A DNA stretch of 39,864 nt from Desulfuromonadales bacterium (GTDB lineage Bacteria > Desulfobacterota > Desulfuromonadia > Desulfuromonadales > Syntrophotaleaceae), in the NCBI GenBank assembly GCA_030154185.1, contig JASKKK010000024.1:1-39864 (forward strand), given 5' to 3'. The notes under the pieces were generated by a model. That model was not told the origin of the DNA and did not search any database. It saw only the letters and a program-made list of their open reading frames with translations. Both the position numbers and the translations under genes were made by a program. The stretch's first letter is position 1, and the number at the start of each line of letters is the position of its first letter. Below, piece by piece: positions 39,820-39,864 of this stretch.

Positions 39820-39864
39820 TCCGAGGGTTTCGAAAAAAGGAACCGTCTCGTATTATGCTGTTAG

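Noticed and set aside
1-39864. tRNA or rRNA genes
   Set aside because: No cloverleaf with a T-loop GTTCRA and acceptor pairing, and no rRNA signature stretch, was found on either strand by reading.

Overview
The window is a chromosomal segment of moderately high GC, densely coded on both strands. It most resembles an anaerobic deltaproteobacterium of the Desulfuromonadales type (Pelobacter, Desulfuromonas, Geobacter). That placement is inference. It rests on the mix of families: a DctPQM TRAP transporter with its own universal stress protein, a phospholipid-scramblase-like protein, a receiver / 838-aa sugar nucleotidyltransferase / GH57 / GalT operon, a TIGR01212 radical SAM protein and many c-di-GMP and B12-type signalling parts. 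No rRNA, tRNA, CRISPR array, complete IS or prophage was seen.

Layout. 1-3000 (minus strand): a secreted SHOCT-domain protein, a small lipoprotein and an outer-membrane porin whose signal peptide is split by a one-base frameshift. 3000-3850: an AT-rich intergenic stretch with hairpins. 3850-6750 (plus): a flavin split-barrel protein coupled to a PEP-synthase-like phosphotransferase, then dodecin. 6760-9100 (minus): tatD-tcdA-TauE/SafE operon. 9250-9510: TSCPD protein. 9760-13130: TRAP transporter plus UspA. 13300-15080: scramblase-like protein and secreted beta-propeller. 15110-17620 (minus): znuABC-like metal ABC transporter. 17720-20000: two MarC-family membrane proteins flanking a thioesterase. 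20010-21800: class II aldolase overlapping a PatB/MalY-type C-S lyase. 22210-23330: a circularly permuted ATP-grasp protein. 23750-26720: a three-gene signalling locus. 26840-29590 (minus): M23 peptidase, two small membrane proteins and a fasciclin protein. 29730-31770 (minus): UvrD/Rep helicase. 32420-33340 (minus): radical SAM protein. 33430-39660 (plus): a sugar-metabolism operon led by a lone receiver domain and a strong sigma70-type promoter.

Four points stand out. (1) A ~156-bp imperfect-palindromic repeat occurs four times (one copy internally deleted), always intergenic and always with the same end facing the start of the next gene. (2) The 23757-26721 locus joins a recombinase-like HTH protein, a cobalamin-binding protein carrying the CarH-type W-(9 residues)-EH signature and E-x-H-x-x-G axial-ligand motif, and a diguanylate cyclase whose start overlaps it. 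This suggests a B12- or light-dependent c-di-GMP switch. (3) Two genes (porin, recombinase-like) have good ribosome-binding sites and starts that are out of frame with their bodies. (4) The ZnuA-like protein lacks the family's first metal-binding His, and the phosphomutase half of the 838-aa nucleotidyltransferase has lost its metal-binding DGDxDR motif.
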